This document shows positions 7,422-17,680 of a stretch of DNA of 64,000 bases, one piece after another. The notes under the pieces are model-generated. The model was given only the letters and a program-made list of their open reading frames with translations, searched no databases and had not been told where the DNA came from. Each line of letters starts with the position of its first letter. Position 1 is the first letter of the stretch. A program made the position numbers and the translations under genes. Source of the stretch: Psychrobacter sp. BI730 (GTDB lineage Bacteria > Pseudomonadota > Gammaproteobacteria > Pseudomonadales > Moraxellaceae); contig NZ_JAATTV010000003.1 of assembly GCF_013414195.1 (NCBI RefSeq), forward strand, positions 62,001-126,000, written 5' to 3'.

Positions 7422-9620
7422 ATGGCCACAAACACGGCTACACCAACGTTAGGCGAAGCGCAAACGCATTTTAGAACTTGTACATTGTGCGAGGCAATGT
7501 GCGGCGTCGAAATAAAGCACGATGGCGAAAAAGTCTTGTCGATTAAAGGGGACAAAAACGATCCCTTTTCGCAAGGCTATATTTGTCCGAAAGCCACTGT
7601 TTTGCAAGATTTGCATGAAGATCCTGACCGTTTGCGTCAGCCTGTAGAGAGAACGGCAGACGGTTGGAAATCTATTAGTTGGCCAGAAGCGTTGGATAAA
7701 GTCGCCGCAGGTATTCAATCCATACAGCAAAAGTATGGTCAAAATGCGTTGGGTGTTTATCTAGGTAATCCTAACGTACATAACATGGGTGGTATGTTGA
7801 CCATCAAACAACTACTTACCAGTTTAAAGACGCGCAGTCGTTTTTCTGCCACTTCTATCGACCAGCTGCCGCATCATATTATTAGCATGCATCTGTTTGG
7901 TCATATGCTGCGTATTCCAGTTCCCGATGTCAATCACACCCAATACATGCTTATCATCGGTGGCAATCCGCTGGCTTCTAACGGCAGTATCATGACTGCG
8001 CCTAACATGCGCCAAAAGCTAAAAGATATCAAAGCGCGCGATGGCAAGGTGGTAGTAGTTGATCCAAGACGTACCGAAACTGCTGACATCGCTAGTGAGC
8101 ACCACTTTATTCGTCCAGCGACGGACGTATTGCTGCTATTGGCCATGCTCAATGAAATCTATACGCAAGGCTATGCGAAGCTCGATACTAGAGTGGCGGC
8201 CTTGGCACCAGAAATAGATCGACTTGCTTTGTTTGCTGAACAATACACGCCTGAGTCAGTGGCAGACATCACGGGTATTACCGCAGCCGAAATCAAACGT
8301 ATCGTCAAAGAGTTTTGTGAAGCAGAAAGCTCGGTTTGTTACGGCCGTATGGGCATCTCAGTGCAAGAGTTTGGTTTGCTCAGCCAATATCTATCTATGG
8401 TCATCAATATCGTCACGGGTCGTTTAGATGAAGTAGGCGGATTAATGTTCCCAAATCCTGCCGTCGATGTTGTGAATAGCTCTGGCCCAGGCTATTTGGG
8501 TAAACGTCATAGCCGCGTCAGCAACTTGCCAGATTTTAATGGTGAGTATCCAGTGGTTGCGATGGCGGATGAAATGTTGGTAGAAGGGGAAGGTCAGTTA
8601 AAGGGATTCATTACGGTCGCTGGCAACCCTGTTCTGAGTACCCCAAATGGTGAAAAGTTAGACGAAGCATTATCTCAGTTAGAGTTTATGGTTTCGCTTG
8701 ATTATTTTGTGACTGAGACCAGTCGCCATGCCAATATTATTTTACCGCCTGTATCGCCGTTAGAGCGCGACCATTATGACATTACTTTTAACGGCTTTGC
8801 CGTGCACAATGTCGCTAAATATTCGCCTGCCTTGTTTGATAAAACCGACGATACCAAGCATGACTGGGAGATTTATTTAGGATTGGCAGAGCGCTTAGAC
8901 AAAGATGCGCCAGAAGCAACGCAAAAAGAACGTGCCGCGACAAAAGCCTTTGGTCCTAAGTTCTTGTTAGAGCAAGGTCTAAAGTATGGACCTCATAAAG
9001 ACGTGACATTTGAAGCACTGGTCGAAAACCCACATGGTATTGATTTGGGTCCGTTGCATCGGATGTTGCCAGAGGCTATTAAACACGCCGACAAACAAAT
9101 TCATCTTCATGTCGATTTTTATCAGTCAGATTTAGCCCGTGTTAAAGAAATGGTGCAAGAGTACAACAGTAATGAGATTTTGCTAATCGGTCGTCGTCAT
9201 GTACGTAGCAATAACTCATGGTTGCACAATAGCCATCGACTGGTAAAAGGTAAGTCTCGCTGTACATTGATGTTGCATCCGCAAACGGCAGCGCAACATG
9301 GCATTGTAGACGGTCAAGATGTCAGAGTAACTTCTCGAGTGAGTAGCGTGGTCATTGTAGCAGAAGTGACGGATGAGCTGATGCCAGGAGTGGTCAGCAT
9401 TCCGCATGGCTTTGGTCACGGTCGTAAAGGGGTTAAGCAAAAGATTGCGCAAGCGCATGCAGGTGTCAGTGTTAATGATTTGACCGATGAGACGTTGATT
9501 GATCAGTTGAGTGGTAATGCCGCAGTCAACGGTGTGCCTGTGCAATTAGAAGCATTGGATATGGGTGTAGATGGTTTATCTACTGCTACAGAGACTGTAG
9601 CGGAAGGCGCACTAGCATAA
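7422..9620 (+). CDS. Molybdopterin-dependent oxidoreductase (formate dehydrogenase/BisC-like)
   Basis: The 732-residue protein is of the prokaryotic molybdopterin oxidoreductase superfamily. An N-terminal 4Fe-4S site is formed by C20, C23, C27 and C55 (CTLCEAMC ... YICPKA). The bis-MGD binding regions follow, including IIGGNPLASN and VVDPRRTETA, and a C-terminal dinucleotide-binding barrel (LMLHPQTAAQHGIVDG, GFGHGR). No Cys or selenocysteine codon is seen near residues 135-150, where SATSIDQLPHH occurs, so it is not a typical Sec/Cys formate dehydrogenase; the substrate is unknown. There is no twin-arginine signal, so it is likely cytoplasmic. ATG 7422 is preceded by GGGAGAG; an earlier in-frame ATG at 7383 is less likely. 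No electron-transfer partner subunits are adjacent. Confidence 0.87.
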   Translation: MATNTATPTLGEAQTHFRTCTLCEAMCGVEIKHDGEKVLSIKGDKNDPFSQGYICPKATVLQDLHEDPDRLRQPVERTADGWKSISWPEALDKVAAGIQSIQQKYGQNALGVYLGNPNVHNMGGMLTIKQLLTSLKTRSRFSATSIDQLPHHIISMHLFGHMLRIPVPDVNHTQYMLIIGGNPLASNGSIMTAPNMRQKLKDIKARDGKVVVVDPRRTETADIASEHHFIRPATDVLLLLAMLNEIYTQGYAKLDTRVAALAPEIDRLALFAEQYTPESVADITGITAAEIKRIVKEFCEAESSVCYGRMGISVQEFGLLSQYLSMVINIVTGRLDEVGGLMFPNPAVDVVNSSGPGYLGKRHSRVSNLPDFNGEYPVVAMADEMLVEGEGQLKGFITVAGNPVLSTPNGEKLDEALSQLEFMVSLDYFVTETSRHANIILPPVSPLERDHYDITFNGFAVHNVAKYSPALFDKTDDTKHDWEIYLGLAERLDKDAPEATQKERAATKAFGPKFLLEQGLKYGPHKDVTFEALVENPHGIDLGPLHRMLPEAIKHADKQIHLHVDFYQSDLARVKEMVQEYNSNEILLIGRRHVRSNNSWLHNSHRLVKGKSRCTLMLHPQTAAQHGIVDGQDVRVTSRVSSVVIVAEVTDELMPGVVSIPHGFGHGRKGVKQKIAQAHAGVSVNDLTDETLIDQLSGNAAVNGVPVQLEALDMGVDGLSTATETVAEGALA

Positions 9621-9647
9621 AATTAATGATAAGTTTGTAGAAATACA

Positions 9648-9681
9648 AAAAAGGCGTTCACGTAAAGTGAGCGCCTTTTAT
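9648..9681. terminator. Bidirectional terminator between molybdoenzyme and dadA
   Basis: AAAAGGCGTTCAC pairs with GTGAGCGCCTTTT (one wobble) around a TAAA-type loop. It has A and T runs on both sides and lies between convergent genes. Confidence 0.85.
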
Positions 9682-9712
9682 TGTTTGTAATCTGCATATA
9701 TCACTGATCTGA

Positions 9713-11038
9713 TTAAACGCTCATACCGATAAAATCAAAATCGACATTCGGGGTTTCGCCTTGGATTAATAAACTAAGGGCCTTTGCAGAACCGCAAGAG
9801 TGTGTCCATCCCAATGTGCCATGCCCAGTGTTAAGCCATAAATTATCAAAAGTGGCTGAAGCGTTATGACTGCCATGTTTGACTTGACCGCAGTGCGCGC
9901 GACCAATTAAAGGTACGTTCGATGGGGTCATCGGGCGCAGTCCTGTCCAATATTGCACCGAGTTTGCAATGATGCCTTTTGGAAATAATTGCTGCACACG
10001 CCGAGTGATGGCTTCACAGCGCGTGGCATTTAAGTCTAGGTTATAGCCATTAAATTCAGCTGTGCCAGCGACTCGCAATTTGTCACCCAGTCGTGAGGTG
10101 ACTAGCTTAAACTCATCATCAATCAGACTGACAAAAGGCGCTAAGTGCGGTGCACGTGGATTCACCGTATAAGTAGCGGAATAACCTTTTGCTGGAAAAA
10201 TAGGTACATGGATGCCCAAAGGATTTAGCAGAGGTACGCTATAGCTGCCAAGCGCGACCACATGACTATCAGCTGTGAAAGTCTGCGCATTTTCGCCTTT
10301 TGGACGGATAGTCATACTGTGTACATGCGGACGGGCAGAGTCAGCATCAGCATTGAGTGCTAAGATCTCGGTATCATATAAAAACTGTACACCAGCATCG
10401 ATACAGCGCTGCGCTAAACGTTGGGTAAACAGGTGCGCATTGCCAGACTCATCACGACTGGTATAAGTTGCTCCAGTGAGCTTATGCGCAATTGGGTAAA
10501 GCGCTGGTTCTAAGTTGACAGCATTATTAATATCAATCACATGGCGCTCACAACCAAGCGCTTGCATGCGTTCAGTTGGTTCGATAGCCGCATCAAACTC
10601 TGCCTGATTGGTATAAAAATGCATGATACCGCGTGTTTGCTGTTCGTAGTTGATGCCAATATCCGCGCGCAGCTGTTGTAAGGTATCTCTTGAATATAGA
10701 CCTAGGCGCACCATTTGCACCAGATTGGCATCGGCTCTATCGGCGCGGCACTCTTGCAAAAACTGCATGGCCCATTTGAGCTGCGCTTTATCCGCACGCA
10801 AGCGATACAGTAGCGGAGCATCTTCTTTAAACAGCCACTTGAGCGCTTTCATCGGGGTCGCAGGATTGGCCCAAGGCGTGGCATGTGAGACAGAGATTTG
10901 ACCGCCATTGGCAAATGATGTCTGCATACCTGCTGCTGATTCGCGCTCAATCACAGTCACATCATAGCCTGCCTGACGTAGATACCATGCGGTGGTCACG
11001 CCCACCACGCCTGCTCCAAGTACCGCAATATGTGTCAT
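9713..11038 (-). CDS. dadA: D-amino acid dehydrogenase, small subunit type
   Basis: This FAD enzyme of the DadA/DAO family oxidises D-amino acids (typically D-alanine) at the inner membrane and passes electrons to quinone. The N-terminal Rossmann motif is IAVLGAGVVGVTTAWYLRQAG, followed by VIERE. The C-terminal GLRPMTPSNVPLIGR and NTGHGTLGWT are typical. From ATG 11038 it has 441 residues, close to E. coli DadA (432). The frame is open to 11149, which would overlap ygfZ, so the internal start is preferred; an ATG six codons upstream is an alternative. No alanine racemase (dadX) is adjacent. Confidence 0.9.
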   Translation of the reverse strand: MTHIAVLGAGVVGVTTAWYLRQAGYDVTVIERESAAGMQTSFANGGQISVSHATPWANPATPMKALKWLFKEDAPLLYRLRADKAQLKWAMQFLQECRADRADANLVQMVRLGLYSRDTLQQLRADIGINYEQQTRGIMHFYTNQAEFDAAIEPTERMQALGCERHVIDINNAVNLEPALYPIAHKLTGATYTSRDESGNAHLFTQRLAQRCIDAGVQFLYDTEILALNADADSARPHVHSMTIRPKGENAQTFTADSHVVALGSYSVPLLNPLGIHVPIFPAKGYSATYTVNPRAPHLAPFVSLIDDEFKLVTSRLGDKLRVAGTAEFNGYNLDLNATRCEAITRRVQQLFPKGIIANSVQYWTGLRPMTPSNVPLIGRAHCGQVKHGSHNASATFDNLWLNTGHGTLGWTHSCGSAKALSLLIQGETPNVDFDFIGMSV

Positions 11039-11129
11039 AGGATTCTCTATGCTCATGTTAATCATGACGGTAGCTATATAGTAAACTACCATCACCTTCG
11101 CTACGTCGCTTGCTTGATTCGATGTGCTT

Positions 11130-11882
11130 TTATTTCGGGCGCGCAACATCTATCTGTAGTGCAGCTGGCAAGTCCAATATGCTCAAATCGCTTTCTGCCA
11201 ATTGTTCAGGACGTGCCACGACCAAAGCGGTAAAGCCATCGTCATTTTTCATCGCATTGACCACTTGGATTTTATCGAGCTTGTCACCTGCGTTTGGTGT
11301 CTCACCGGTGCCTTGTACATAGTGCAAAAATGCTTTGGGTGCAGATTTAAAGTAGATGCGAGCGATGACTTCCTGACCTAAGTAGCAGCCTTTATCATAG
11401 TCCATGCCGCCGCGCTGATGTAGACGCAGCTCTTGCGGTTGAAACTCACCTTGAGTGGTAGCTACGATCCAATAGTTACCAGTGGCAATACTGCATTGCA
11501 TCCAAGCTTGTGTATCCTCAGTCGTATTATGGTCGTCTTTATGACTAAAAGTTGGTACATTATCAAGGACACAAGGATAAATTGGCGTCGGCGCACTGGT
11601 CTCGAATTTAGAAAACGCCCCGTACTTATTAAGGTGTGCCTGAAAAGACTCAGCACAATCGCTACTTATGACCACATCATAATGTTTCTCTGATTGTTTT
11701 TTGATCCAGATACCGAACTCAATACGACCTTTTAGGTTACCGATAGCGGCAGCCTGATAGCTAAGCCCGAGTTTGGTAACGTCACAAGTTAATTGCCCTT
11801 GCAAGAATTTTTCGGCATCTTCGCCTTGGATAGTTAATTGCGAAAACTGCGGTACGGCTGCTAGATTGGAAGACTGAGTCAT
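11130..11882 (-). CDS. ygfZ: YgfZ/GcvT-domain folate-binding protein
   Basis: A 250-residue member of the YgfZ family, which helps Fe-S cluster enzymes such as MiaB through folate-dependent repair. The diagnostic motif K-G-C-Y-x-G-Q-E is present as DKGCYLGQEVIARIYFKS near residues 164-181. The N-terminal FLQGQLTCDV is also typical. It is shorter than the E. coli protein (326). AAGGATAA precedes the start. dadA follows 91 nt downstream on the same strand. Confidence 0.9.
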   Translation of the reverse strand: MTQSSNLAAVPQFSQLTIQGEDAEKFLQGQLTCDVTKLGLSYQAAAIGNLKGRIEFGIWIKKQSEKHYDVVISSDCAESFQAHLNKYGAFSKFETSAPTPIYPCVLDNVPTFSHKDDHNTTEDTQAWMQCSIATGNYWIVATTQGEFQPQELRLHQRGGMDYDKGCYLGQEVIARIYFKSAPKAFLHYVQGTGETPNAGDKLDKIQVVNAMKNDDGFTALVVARPEQLAESDLSILDLPAALQIDVARPK

Positions 11883-12180
11883 TGTTATTATCCTTCTGAT
11901 GAGAGCTTACTTAGTAATAATATAGAGAATAAATCGAAGTGATAAAAATTATATGGGCGCTTTTATCATTGACAGTATTTGTGCACATAAATCTAAATGA
12001 GGCTAAGAAGAGTACCACAAAAACCCCTGTCATAAAAAACGTCATCAATAAGCGATGAGTTAAGTGTTAAATTGGGCATAGCGTTTGATTTTCAAGCGTA
12101 CAAATTGGTTAAAGATGGTGAGTTACGGTACAATATCAGCTCTACAATTAACCTAATGTACGATGACTGCCGAGGAAATA

Positions 12181-12534
12181 ATGAGCTTACCAAATTGCCC
12201 TAAATGTGATGCTGAATATACGTACGAAGATGGTGCGTTACTGGTATGTCCTATGTGTGCTCATGAATGGACGGCAGCTGAGACTGATGCAGCGCAAGCT
12301 GAAGACCAAGACGCAGTTATACGTGATGCTGTTGGCAATGAGCTACAGGACGGCGATGCGGTGACGGTCATTAAAGACCTAAAAGTTAAAGGCTCTTCAA
12401 TTGTGATTAAAGTAGGAACGAAAGCGAAAAGTATTCGCCTGTTGCCAGATGCTACTGACGGTCATGATATTGACTGCAAACTTGATGGCTATGGCCCGAT
12501 GAAGCTCAAGTCTTCTGTGGTCAAAAAAGCTTAA
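12181..12534 (+). CDS. yjdM: Zinc-ribbon protein YjdM (PhnA family)
   Basis: The 117-residue protein has an N-terminal zinc ribbon, C-x2-C (NCPKCDAEY) and C-x2-C ([11 protein letters not shown]), and a C-terminal SH3-like domain with [17 protein letters not shown]. This matches the YjdM/PhnA family; despite the old name it is not a proven phosphonoacetate hydrolase. The start at 12181 is set by GAGGAAAT directly upstream; six further upstream codons are open. hemL follows after about 100 nt. Confidence 0.92.
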   Translation: MSLPNCPKCDAEYTYEDGALLVCPMCAHEWTAAETDAAQAEDQDAVIRDAVGNELQDGDAVTVIKDLKVKGSSIVIKVGTKAKSIRLLPDATDGHDIDCKLDGYGPMKLKSSVVKKA

Positions 12535-12637
12535 ATTGTAAAAACTTCTTGAAAGATTCGATAATAAACAAATATAAAATAGACGCTCAATCAAAAAACA
12601 TTGTCGTTATAAATGTCACTATAAGTAGAGAATAATT

Positions 12638-13939
12638 ATGAGTACTAAAAACGAACAGCTCTTTGCACAAGCACGTAAACATATCCCAGGTGGTGTTAAC
12701 TCACCGGTTCGCGCCTTTGCAGGGGTTGGTGGTACGCCAATCTTTATGCACCGTGCCAATGGCAGCAAAATTTATGATACCGAAGACAATGCTTATATTG
12801 ACTATGTTGGCTCGTGGGGCCCAATGATTTTGGGTCATGCGCACCCCAAAGTCATCGATGCGGTGAAAAAAGCGGCTGATGACGGTTTGAGCTTTGGTAC
12901 ACCAACGCCGTTTGAAACCACCGTTGCTGACAAAATTTGCGAAATCGTACCGAGCGTTGAGATGATTCGTATGACCAGCTCTGGTACAGAAGCCACCATG
13001 AGTGCGATTCGCTTAGCACGTGGTTATACTCAGCGTGATAAAATCGTTAAGTTTGAAGGTTGTTATCATGGGCATTCAGACAGCCTATTAGTAAAAGCAG
13101 GTTCCGGCATGCTTGATATCGGCGAACCAACGTCGAAAGGTGTACCTGCTGATTTTGCTAAGCATACGATTACGATTCCTTATAATGATCCGCAAGCGAT
13201 TAAAGATTGTTTTGAGAAATGGGGTGAAGAAATTGCCTGCGTTATCTTAGAGCCTATCGCTGGCAACATGAACATGGTTATCCCGACACAAGAGTTTCAT
13301 GATACGTTGCGCGCAGAATGTACAGCTAATGGCGCAGTATTAATTTTTGATGAAGTGATGACGGGCTTCCGCGTTGGTCTTGGCGGCGCGCAAGCCCATT
13401 TCGGTATTGACCCAGACTTGACCTGTTTCGGTAAAATCATCGGTGCTGGCTTACCCGTTGGTGCTTTCGGTGGTAAAAAAGAAGTCATGTCCTGCATCGC
13501 GCCACTTGGCGGCGTCTATCAAGCTGGCACGTTATCAGGCAATCCACTAGCGATGCGCGCTGGTATCGCTATGTTTGAAGATTTAACCGCAGAAGGTTTC
13601 TACGACGAGTTAGCAGCGAAAGTTGATCACCTAGTAGACGGTTTCCAAGCAGCAGCTGATAAACATGGTATTCATCTACGTACCAATAAGCTTGGCGGCA
13701 TGTTTGGCATGTTCTTTGTCAAAGACAGCGCAACCGAAACACCAGAGAACTTCGATGACGTGACAGAGTGCGATATGGACGTATTTAATACTTTCTTCCA
13801 CGGTATGCTAGATCGTGGTATTTACTTGGCACCCTCAGCTTATGAAGCAGGCTTTATGTCTATCAAACATAGCGATGAAGACATTGATGCGTCAATCAAA
13901 GCAGCTGATGAGATATTTGCAGAAATGGCAAAAGCATAG
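12638..13939 (+). CDS. hemL: Glutamate-1-semialdehyde 2,1-aminomutase
   Basis: HemL converts glutamate-1-semialdehyde to 5-aminolevulinate, the step after HemA (33122 in this window). The 433 residues match the family length. N-terminal [18 protein letters not shown], central [19 protein letters not shown] and the PLP lysine K266 in [17 protein letters not shown] are present. It is monocistronic with a strong terminator behind it. Confidence 0.97.
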   Translation: MSTKNEQLFAQARKHIPGGVNSPVRAFAGVGGTPIFMHRANGSKIYDTEDNAYIDYVGSWGPMILGHAHPKVIDAVKKAADDGLSFGTPTPFETTVADKICEIVPSVEMIRMTSSGTEATMSAIRLARGYTQRDKIVKFEGCYHGHSDSLLVKAGSGMLDIGEPTSKGVPADFAKHTITIPYNDPQAIKDCFEKWGEEIACVILEPIAGNMNMVIPTQEFHDTLRAECTANGAVLIFDEVMTGFRVGLGGAQAHFGIDPDLTCFGKIIGAGLPVGAFGGKKEVMSCIAPLGGVYQAGTLSGNPLAMRAGIAMFEDLTAEGFYDELAAKVDHLVDGFQAAADKHGIHLRTNKLGGMFGMFFVKDSATETPENFDDVTECDMDVFNTFFHGMLDRGIYLAPSAYEAGFMSIKHSDEDIDASIKAADEIFAEMAKA

Positions 13940-13984
13940 TTTAGCCATGTAAGTTATTAGCTAACTAAAAAGTTAAAGTTTAAA

Positions 13985-14025
13985 AAACCAGCAAGGTCAT
14001 CCCGTGATCTTTGCTGGTTTTTTTG
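13985..14025 (+). terminator. Rho-independent terminator after hemL
   Basis: AACCAGCAA pairs with TTGCTGGTT, with extra inner pairing, and is followed by seven T. Confidence 0.85.
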
Positions 14026-14100
14026 TTTATCGATATCTTATTTATAATCGTATTGGGAAGAATATAAAGTTTGTCACTTAATTTATATGACGACTAAACG

Positions 14101-14505
14101 TTATCGTGCTTTATCAAACTTGCGATCTCTCAAGCTTAGATTGCCTCGTAGCACATCGTTATACATACGAAAATCACTGACAAAGCTTTTCAATGGAAAC
14201 TTAAAAGAAGCGGGTTTGTTCTTTTCAAAGAAAAAGTGTCCAACCCATGCACAGGCATATCCGGCGGCAATGCCCTTTACCAAAGGTTTGGCTGAGCCAG
14301 TTTTGACAGACTTTGCCAGTCCTAATAAGCCAAAGCTACTACCTGCAAAATGTAGGCGGCGACAGGCGATATTTTGATGCTCATCTAAGTAAAAATCATA
14401 AAATGCCTGTTTGGGCGAACTTTCAGTTTTTACCATGTCTTTTTTAGCGCTACTGATAGGGGTCTCAGTATTTTGGGTCGCGTCTTTTGTGATGGTCTGA
14501 TTCAT
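14101..14505 (-). CDS. DUF962 / Mpo1-like membrane protein
   Basis: The 134-residue protein shows the DUF962 (Mpo1-like) signature: FYDFYLDEHQNIACRRLHFAG near residues 34-54 and WVGHFFFEKNKPASFKFPL further on. The conserved His residues are present in both. Yeast Mpo1 is an iron-dependent dioxygenase acting on 2-hydroxy fatty acids; the bacterial role is not established. About 35 polar residues precede the domain. Two short hydrophobic stretches suggest membrane association. AAGGAAG precedes the start. Confidence 0.8.
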   Translation of the reverse strand: MNQTITKDATQNTETPISSAKKDMVKTESSPKQAFYDFYLDEHQNIACRRLHFAGSSFGLLGLAKSVKTGSAKPLVKGIAAGYACAWVGHFFFEKNKPASFKFPLKSFVSDFRMYNDVLRGNLSLRDRKFDKAR

Positions 14506-14896
14506 GTGACTAGCTTCCTTGCTGGTGAGGTTGATAACTATTAATTGCAGATGGTTTTTAACCGATTAGTTGGTGACTTTTGAAGTAAGTGATACGGATA
14601 AACTAGCTGTAAATAACGGTTTTTTATCATGATATTGATAGCTTTCAATGTAGCAAACCGATATGCGTAACACAAGCGCTAGATGCTGAGCCGATACCTG
14701 TCAGCTGATAGGGTGGTCTCCGATGTTCCCACTACATTTTTGCATCGCTTGCGAGTGTTTGGCATAAATGCTTTAATGATAAAATTGCCCTGATTTTTGT
14801 GGTTACTACTTTTTTCTATACATGTGATTTTATAACTATATAGCACGTGATTTTGGTAAACTATCCACTCTCTCTAACACGGTGACGACTTGTCCT
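14506..14896. other. Intergenic region upstream of ppx
   Basis: About 390 bases hold the divergent promoters of the DUF962 gene and the exopolyphosphatase gene. The stretch 14800-14860 is AT-rich and promoter-like. No gene, strong hairpin or repeat is seen. Confidence 0.4.
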
Positions 14897-16462
14897 ATGC
14901 CTATTGACTACCTTACGAATCCGCCAATTGGCGATGATGAAATGATGGCAGCCATCGATATTGGTTCCAACAGTTTTCACTTAGCCATTGCTCGTCTTGA
15001 CCATGGCGAGGTGCGAAAAGTAGTGTCTATGTCCGAAAAGGTACAGCTCGCAGCTGGTCTAGATGAAAATAATATCCTAAGTGCTGCTGCCGAAAAGCGC
15101 GGACTTGAATGTCTAAGCCGGTTTGTGGCGCGTTTAGATTCGGTGCCGCCCGAGCGTATTCGTGTGGTCGCCACCAATGCATTGCGTCAAGCCAAAAACG
15201 CCAACGACTTTATTTCCCGTGCCAATAAAATCCTGCCAAAACCTATTGAGATTATTGCGGGCCGCGAAGAGGCGCGATTGATTTATTTGGGCGTCTCGCA
15301 TACCAATGAGAGTAGTGATAAACGCTTGGTTATGGATATTGGCGGCGGTTCGACAGAGTTCATTATTGGTCAAAATTTCGATCCATTATTGACTGAAAGT
15401 TTACAAATGGGCTGTGTTTCTTTTACCCAAAAATTCTTTGCTGGCGGACTGATTACTAAAGAAGCTTTTAATAGTGCAATTTCAGGTGCACGTAAAGAAG
15501 TCTTAGCGATTAATGGTCGCTACCAAAAAACGGGCTGGAGCAGTGTAGTCGGCTCAAGCGGTACAATCAAAGCGGTGCGCAATGTCCTAGTGTCAAAGGG
15601 TTGGGCCGATGAGCAAGAACGCATTACTTACAAAGGTGTCAAAAAGTTAGAGAAATTGCTGATTAAGATTGGCAATATTGATGATATCGAGTTAGAAGGC
15701 GTCAAAGAACATCGTAAAGCCGTATTTCCTGCTGGCGTGGCAGTATTGCGCGCGGTGATGAAAGTGCTGGGCGTTGAGACCATTACCTACTCAGACGGTG
15801 CGTTACGCGAAGGCGTTATGTACGACATGCTTGGCCGTTTTGCTAGTGAAGATGTGCGTGACCGCAGTGTATTGGCGTTAATCAAGCGTTATTCAGGGGA
15901 CAAAAAGCAAGCCAAGCAAGTGGTAAAAACCAGCCGTCATTTGTTTGAACAAGTAAAAGACAAGCTTGCGCTGTCCAATGATGATTGCGACTTGCTCAGA
16001 CGTGCTGCATTCTTGCATGAGATAGGGCTGGCAATCAGTCATAGTAGCTATCACAAGCATAGCGCATATTTGCTTGAATACTCTGATATTCCAGGGTTTT
16101 CGCAAGTCGATCAAAAACGCATGGCGCAGCTGATGCTTAACCATCGCCGCAAGCTTAAAGCCGATATGCTAGAGCAGACTTGTCAGATTGGTGGCGATCA
16201 GTTGGTTTACCTTTGTTTACTGTTGCGCCTCGCCGTACTGGCACATCATAGTCGCAGTGACTATGCGCTACCAGAGCTGGAACTAAAGGTAGTCGCTGAA
16301 AACAGTTGGCAAATAACTTTGGCGGATAGCAGCGAGCATTATGCGTTCTTGCTCGCAGATTTGCGTACTGAGATTGACCAGTTTGCCAAATGGGGCGTAC
16401 AGCTTAGTGTGATTGAAGCTCAAGAGGCTGAGACTCCAGAGGTTGAGCAGTTACCATTGTAA
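14897..16462 (+). CDS. ppx: Exopolyphosphatase / guanosine pentaphosphatase (Ppx/GppA)
   Basis: A member of the ASKHA-fold Ppx/GppA family that hydrolyses inorganic polyphosphate and/or pppGpp. The first phosphate-binding motif is AAIDIGSNSFHLAIARL near the N-terminus and the second is MDIGGGSTEFIIG. The C-terminal half is HD-like (AAFLHEIGLAISHSSYHKHS). About 521 residues is the long, two-part form. I used ATG 14897; a GTG five codons earlier at 14882 is also possible, and neither has a clear ribosome site. Whether it prefers polyphosphate or pppGpp cannot be told by sight. Confidence 0.92.
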   Translation: MPIDYLTNPPIGDDEMMAAIDIGSNSFHLAIARLDHGEVRKVVSMSEKVQLAAGLDENNILSAAAEKRGLECLSRFVARLDSVPPERIRVVATNALRQAKNANDFISRANKILPKPIEIIAGREEARLIYLGVSHTNESSDKRLVMDIGGGSTEFIIGQNFDPLLTESLQMGCVSFTQKFFAGGLITKEAFNSAISGARKEVLAINGRYQKTGWSSVVGSSGTIKAVRNVLVSKGWADEQERITYKGVKKLEKLLIKIGNIDDIELEGVKEHRKAVFPAGVAVLRAVMKVLGVETITYSDGALREGVMYDMLGRFASEDVRDRSVLALIKRYSGDKKQAKQVVKTSRHLFEQVKDKLALSNDDCDLLRRAAFLHEIGLAISHSSYHKHSAYLLEYSDIPGFSQVDQKRMAQLMLNHRRKLKADMLEQTCQIGGDQLVYLCLLLRLAVLAHHSRSDYALPELELKVVAENSWQITLADSSEHYAFLLADLRTEIDQFAKWGVQLSVIEAQEAETPEVEQLPL

Positions 16463-16639
16463 GTATTGAGTTAAAGATTAACGTAACAAAAGCGGTGTTG
16501 TCGATAATGTCATGCTATTTAAGATGTGCTACTATAGCTTCTACTCAGTTTACAACTGTACTTTCATTATCTGAACACGGATAACGATATTATTCTTAAA
16601 CATAAATACATTAAGTATAATTATTAAAGGGAAGCGTCT

Positions 16640-17443
16640 ATGAGCACTGTCTGGGATAGTGTGCAGCTTGCACGACACGCCAAGCGTCCATTATTTATGG
16701 ACTATGTTAATCAGCTTTTTACCGAATTTGACGAGTTGCATGGCGACCGTGCTTTTGCCGATGACAAAGCCATTTTAGGTGGTCTTGCGCGTTTTAATGA
16801 CCAGCCTGTGATGGTGATTGGTCAACATCGTGGTCGTAGCACCCGTGAGCGTATTGCTCATAACTTTGGTATGGCCAATCCTGAAGGCTATCGCAAGGTG
16901 ATTCGTTTGGTCAAAATGGCTGAGCGCTTTAACATTCCTGTGATGACCTTTGTGGATACCCAAGGTGCTTATCCTGGTATTGGCGCAGAAGAGCGCGGAC
17001 AAGCGCAAGCGATTGCAGAAAGTATCGCTGTATTCTCTAGCCTTAAAGTGCCTGTGATTGTGACTATCATTGGTGAAGGCGGCTCAGGCGGCGCATTGGC
17101 AATTGGTGTTGGTGATAAAGTAAATATGCTACAAAATAGCATCTACTCAGTGATCTCGCCAGAAGGTTGTGCTTCTATTCTTTGGAAAACTGCTGAAAAA
17201 GCACAAGATGCTAGTGAAGCATTGAAATTAAATGCAATCAACCTTTACCAAATGGGTTTGATTGACGCTGTCATCGAAGAGGGCGAAGGCGCACATGTAC
17301 AGCCACAACCTGTGATGAATGCCTTAAAAGCATTAATCACTGAACAGCTCGATGAAATTAAAGACTTAGATCCTCAAGAGCGTTGTGAGCTACGTTATGA
17401 AAAGCTAAAGTCTTTTAACTCAGAAGTGATGTTGCCTGCCTAG
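16640..17443 (+). CDS. accA: Acetyl-CoA carboxylase carboxyltransferase subunit alpha
   Basis: AccA with AccD transfers carboxyl from biotin to acetyl-CoA, giving malonyl-CoA. The 267 residues lack about 50 residues at the N-terminus compared with E. coli AccA (319), a short form that I recall also in Acinetobacter. Core motifs are intact: [51 protein letters not shown] and [12 protein letters not shown]. The start is preceded by AAAGGGAAG. A terminator follows the gene; tilS is next. Confidence 0.95.
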   Translation: MSTVWDSVQLARHAKRPLFMDYVNQLFTEFDELHGDRAFADDKAILGGLARFNDQPVMVIGQHRGRSTRERIAHNFGMANPEGYRKVIRLVKMAERFNIPVMTFVDTQGAYPGIGAEERGQAQAIAESIAVFSSLKVPVIVTIIGEGGSGGALAIGVGDKVNMLQNSIYSVISPEGCASILWKTAEKAQDASEALKLNAINLYQMGLIDAVIEEGEGAHVQPQPVMNALKALITEQLDEIKDLDPQERCELRYEKLKSFNSEVMLPA

Positions 17444-17525
17444 TTGGCTAATACTGTACCAACCTAATATTAAACGTCACAAATGCGTGGCTTTTAATAT
17501 TAGAGTCTGAGTCTTAGTGCTAAAA

Positions 17526-17558
17526 TAAAAACGTGTCATTCAATGGCGCGTTTTTTTA
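17526..17558 (+). terminator. Rho-independent terminator after accA
   Basis: The imperfect palindrome with arms AAAACGTG and CGCGTTTT and an inner CATT / AATG pairing is followed by a T7 run. Confidence 0.75.
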
Positions 17559-17680
17559 TGGCTGTTATTATACAAAGCCCTTAATACAAAGCACCTAACG
17601 CAATGTATTGATTAACGTAGGTGCTTACACATCGGCACGATAGTAAATGTACAACCGCTTAATAATAACTAAGGCTGAAT

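Noticed and set aside
7800-7900. Selenocysteine (in-frame TGA) in the molybdoenzyme
   Set aside because: The frame is continuous with no internal TGA, and no SECIS-like hairpin is apparent near the active-site region.
11039-11149. Longer DadA starting at 11149
   Set aside because: It would overlap the ygfZ stop region and adds residues unlike any DadA N-terminus before the Rossmann motif.
16640-17443. Truncated, non-functional accA
   Set aside because: Although about 50 residues shorter at the N-terminus than in E. coli, all catalytic and CoA-binding blocks are present and Acinetobacter has a similarly short form.
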